DNA of 64,000 nucleotides. It comes from Asticcacaulis tiandongensis. Lineage in GTDB: Bacteria; Pseudomonadota; Alphaproteobacteria; Caulobacterales; Caulobacteraceae. The DNA is taken from NCBI RefSeq assembly GCF_006475605.1, contig NZ_SSBC01000019.1:124001-188000 (forward strand), written 5' to 3'. Under the pieces are notes generated by a model, which saw only the letters and a program-made list of their open reading frames with translations, searched no databases and was not told the origin of the DNA. Within the stretch, counting starts at the first letter, position 1. Each line of letters starts with the position of its first letter. A program made the translations under genes and the position numbers. Positions 62,961 through 64,000 of the stretch are shown here, one piece after another.

Positions 62961-64000
62961 TCAGGCTATGGTCTGGCGGAACAGTCGGCATTCATAGACC
63001 GAGGTCCAGTTGTTCTGATCACTCTCGAAACGCACGCTCAGGGTGGATTTGCCGCGTGTCAGTTCAGGCGGCAGGGCGTAGGTGACGACATTGGCGGTGA
63101 CGGTTGGCTCACCGGTCAGGCGTTCACGCACCAGAAGCGTGCCATTGATCAGTATGCGGAAGTCTTTGTTGCGGTCACGTCCGGCATAGGTCACCTGAAG
63201 GGCCAGATTTGTTTCGCCGGAGGCGGAGAGATCGAATTGCAGGTAGCCCTTATTGAGCATCCGTCCGCGTTCGGCAATGTGGGTGATGGTGCCGGTGGAC
63301 GGTGTGCCTGAGAAATTGTGGTCGCGTTCGGGCTGCATTTCGCCCAAGCGAATGACATCGAGCGTGGCGGCGCGGATAGCGGCGGTTTCCGCTGCGGCTT
63401 TACGGTATTCGACTTCGGTTTCCACCCATTCTGCCGTGCCGAAGCGGCGGAAATAGACGGCGGTACGATTATGGTGCTGCTCAAAGAACGGGCGCAGGGT
63501 CAGGGGTTGCGGGGCACCTTTTTCCGCAGGGGTAAAGACGTGCGGGCTGTTCAGGGCCGGTTGCAGAATGTTGTCGGGCGCATCCGAAATAATCACCGGA
63601 TCGAAGCCTTCCCACGGGGCATTGACCGGGCCAAGATCGGCGGCAAGCACCAGCGGGCCATTAAGGAAGGCGGTCAGGCGGTCGTCGTCCGGCATGGTCT
63701 CAAAGTGAACGGATTTGGGCAGGGTGAGCGTCAGGCGGTCGCCTGATTTCAGGCCGGTTAGGGTGGCGTAGCCGTCCTTGACATGAAGCGGGACGGCTTT
63801 GTTGTTGCGGCTTAAGGAGGGGTTTTGGGCCCATTTGGGGATGCGCAAGGCCAGCGCCTGTTTGGCAGGCCATTGGCGCAGGGTGATCGTGGTCTCATCG
63901 CCATAGGGGAAGGCGGTGTCGAGGTCAGCGACAATGCCCTTGTCGGGCCAGTTGAGTTGTGACGCATAATAGAGGTTGACGATCAGGCGACCATCGCCGC
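62961..64000 (-). CDS. GH127-family beta-L-arabinofuranosidase, C-terminal part (runs off right edge)
   Basis: The frame is open from base 64000 to the stop at 62961 (about 345 residues). It matches the C-terminal half of DUF1680/GH127: GRLIVNLYYASQLNW, LRIPKWA, NGPLVLAADLG and a final galactose-binding-like domain (YLQFDLSASGETNLALQVTYAGRDRNKDFRILING). It acts on beta-L-arabinofuranosides of plant extensins or arabinans. No start lies inside the window. Together with two GH51 genes it marks an arabinose-polymer locus. Confidence 0.88.
   Translation of the reverse strand, partial: GDGRLIVNLYYASQLNWPDKGIVADLDTAFPYGDETTITLRQWPAKQALALRIPKWAQNPSLSRNNKAVPLHVKDGYATLTGLKSGDRLTLTLPKSVHFETMPDDDRLTAFLNGPLVLAADLGPVNAPWEGFDPVIISDAPDNILQPALNSPHVFTPAEKGAPQPLTLRPFFEQHHNRTAVYFRRFGTAEWVETEVEYRKAAAETAAIRAATLDVIRLGEMQPERDHNFSGTPSTGTITHIAERGRMLNKGYLQFDLSASGETNLALQVTYAGRDRNKDFRILINGTLLVRERLTGEPTVTANVVTYALPPELTRGKSTLSVRFESDQNNWTSVYECRLFRQTIA

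Overview
The window reads as chromosome of an alphaproteobacterium, most likely a Caulobacterales member close to Asticcacaulis (inference). The reasons are a giant TonB-dependent receptor next to secreted glycosidases, Tat and lipoprotein glycosidase leaders, an alphaproteobacterial-type nas cluster with NasS/NasT, class III ribonucleotide reductase with FNR-type boxes, and a high-GC, tightly packed layout. No rRNA, tRNA or CRISPR array was seen.

Layout. 1-942: start of a GH2 glycosidase running off the left edge. 1.06-7.7 kb: hemN, the metNIQ methionine importer, a GGDEF-EAL protein and an MgtC-family membrane protein. 8.0-22.7 kb: a galactoside/galactosamine island with a TonB receptor, a DeoR/AgaR-type regulator, a GH27 alpha-galactosidase, a lipoprotein amidohydrolase, a GH36-type enzyme, an EamA transporter and an agaZ-agaS-agaK operon. 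TTTCG(T/A)TT-rich motifs recur in three of its promoters. 22.8-35 kb: assimilatory nitrate reduction (narK-type transporter, nasT, nasS, nirB, nirD, nasA, cobA) and molybdenum supply (moaB, modB, modA, modE-like). Two leaders, in front of nirB and in front of narK, carry the double-hexaloop RNA recognised by ANTAR proteins such as NasT; the nirB leader ends in a strong intrinsic terminator. 35-39.3 kb: an outer-membrane porin and nrdD-nrdG, whose promoter has two NrdR boxes 31 bp apart and a perfect FNR box. 39.35-40.21 kb: a decayed IS110-family element sitting inside an intergenic palindrome. 40.2-41.8 kb: a Tat-exported DUF5060/DUF4038-type glycosidase. 42.2-49.1 kb: a MoxR-type operon (DUF4129, DUF4350, MoxR, DUF58, SpoIIM-like, RDD) whose gaps are filled with palindromic repeats, followed by two paralogous multi-pass membrane proteins on the other strand. 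50.7-59.3 kb: a TetR regulator with a palindromic operator, an MHYT-PAS-GGDEF-EAL protein, an RND efflux permease, an Xre-RES toxin-antitoxin pair and cytochrome b561. 59.5-64.0 kb: an arabinose-polymer locus with two tandem GH51 arabinofuranosidases and the end of a GH127 enzyme.

How it fits together. The glycosidase blocks feed on plant or other complex glycans. The nas, nir, cob, mod and moa genes form one functional unit: nitrate uptake, reduction to ammonium, siroheme for NirB and molybdenum cofactor for NasA. hemN, nrdDG and the FNR-type boxes indicate a facultative low-oxygen life. The most interesting structures are the IS110 remnant inside a REP-like palindrome, the pair of NasT-type leader RNAs, and the repeat families that colonise operon gaps.
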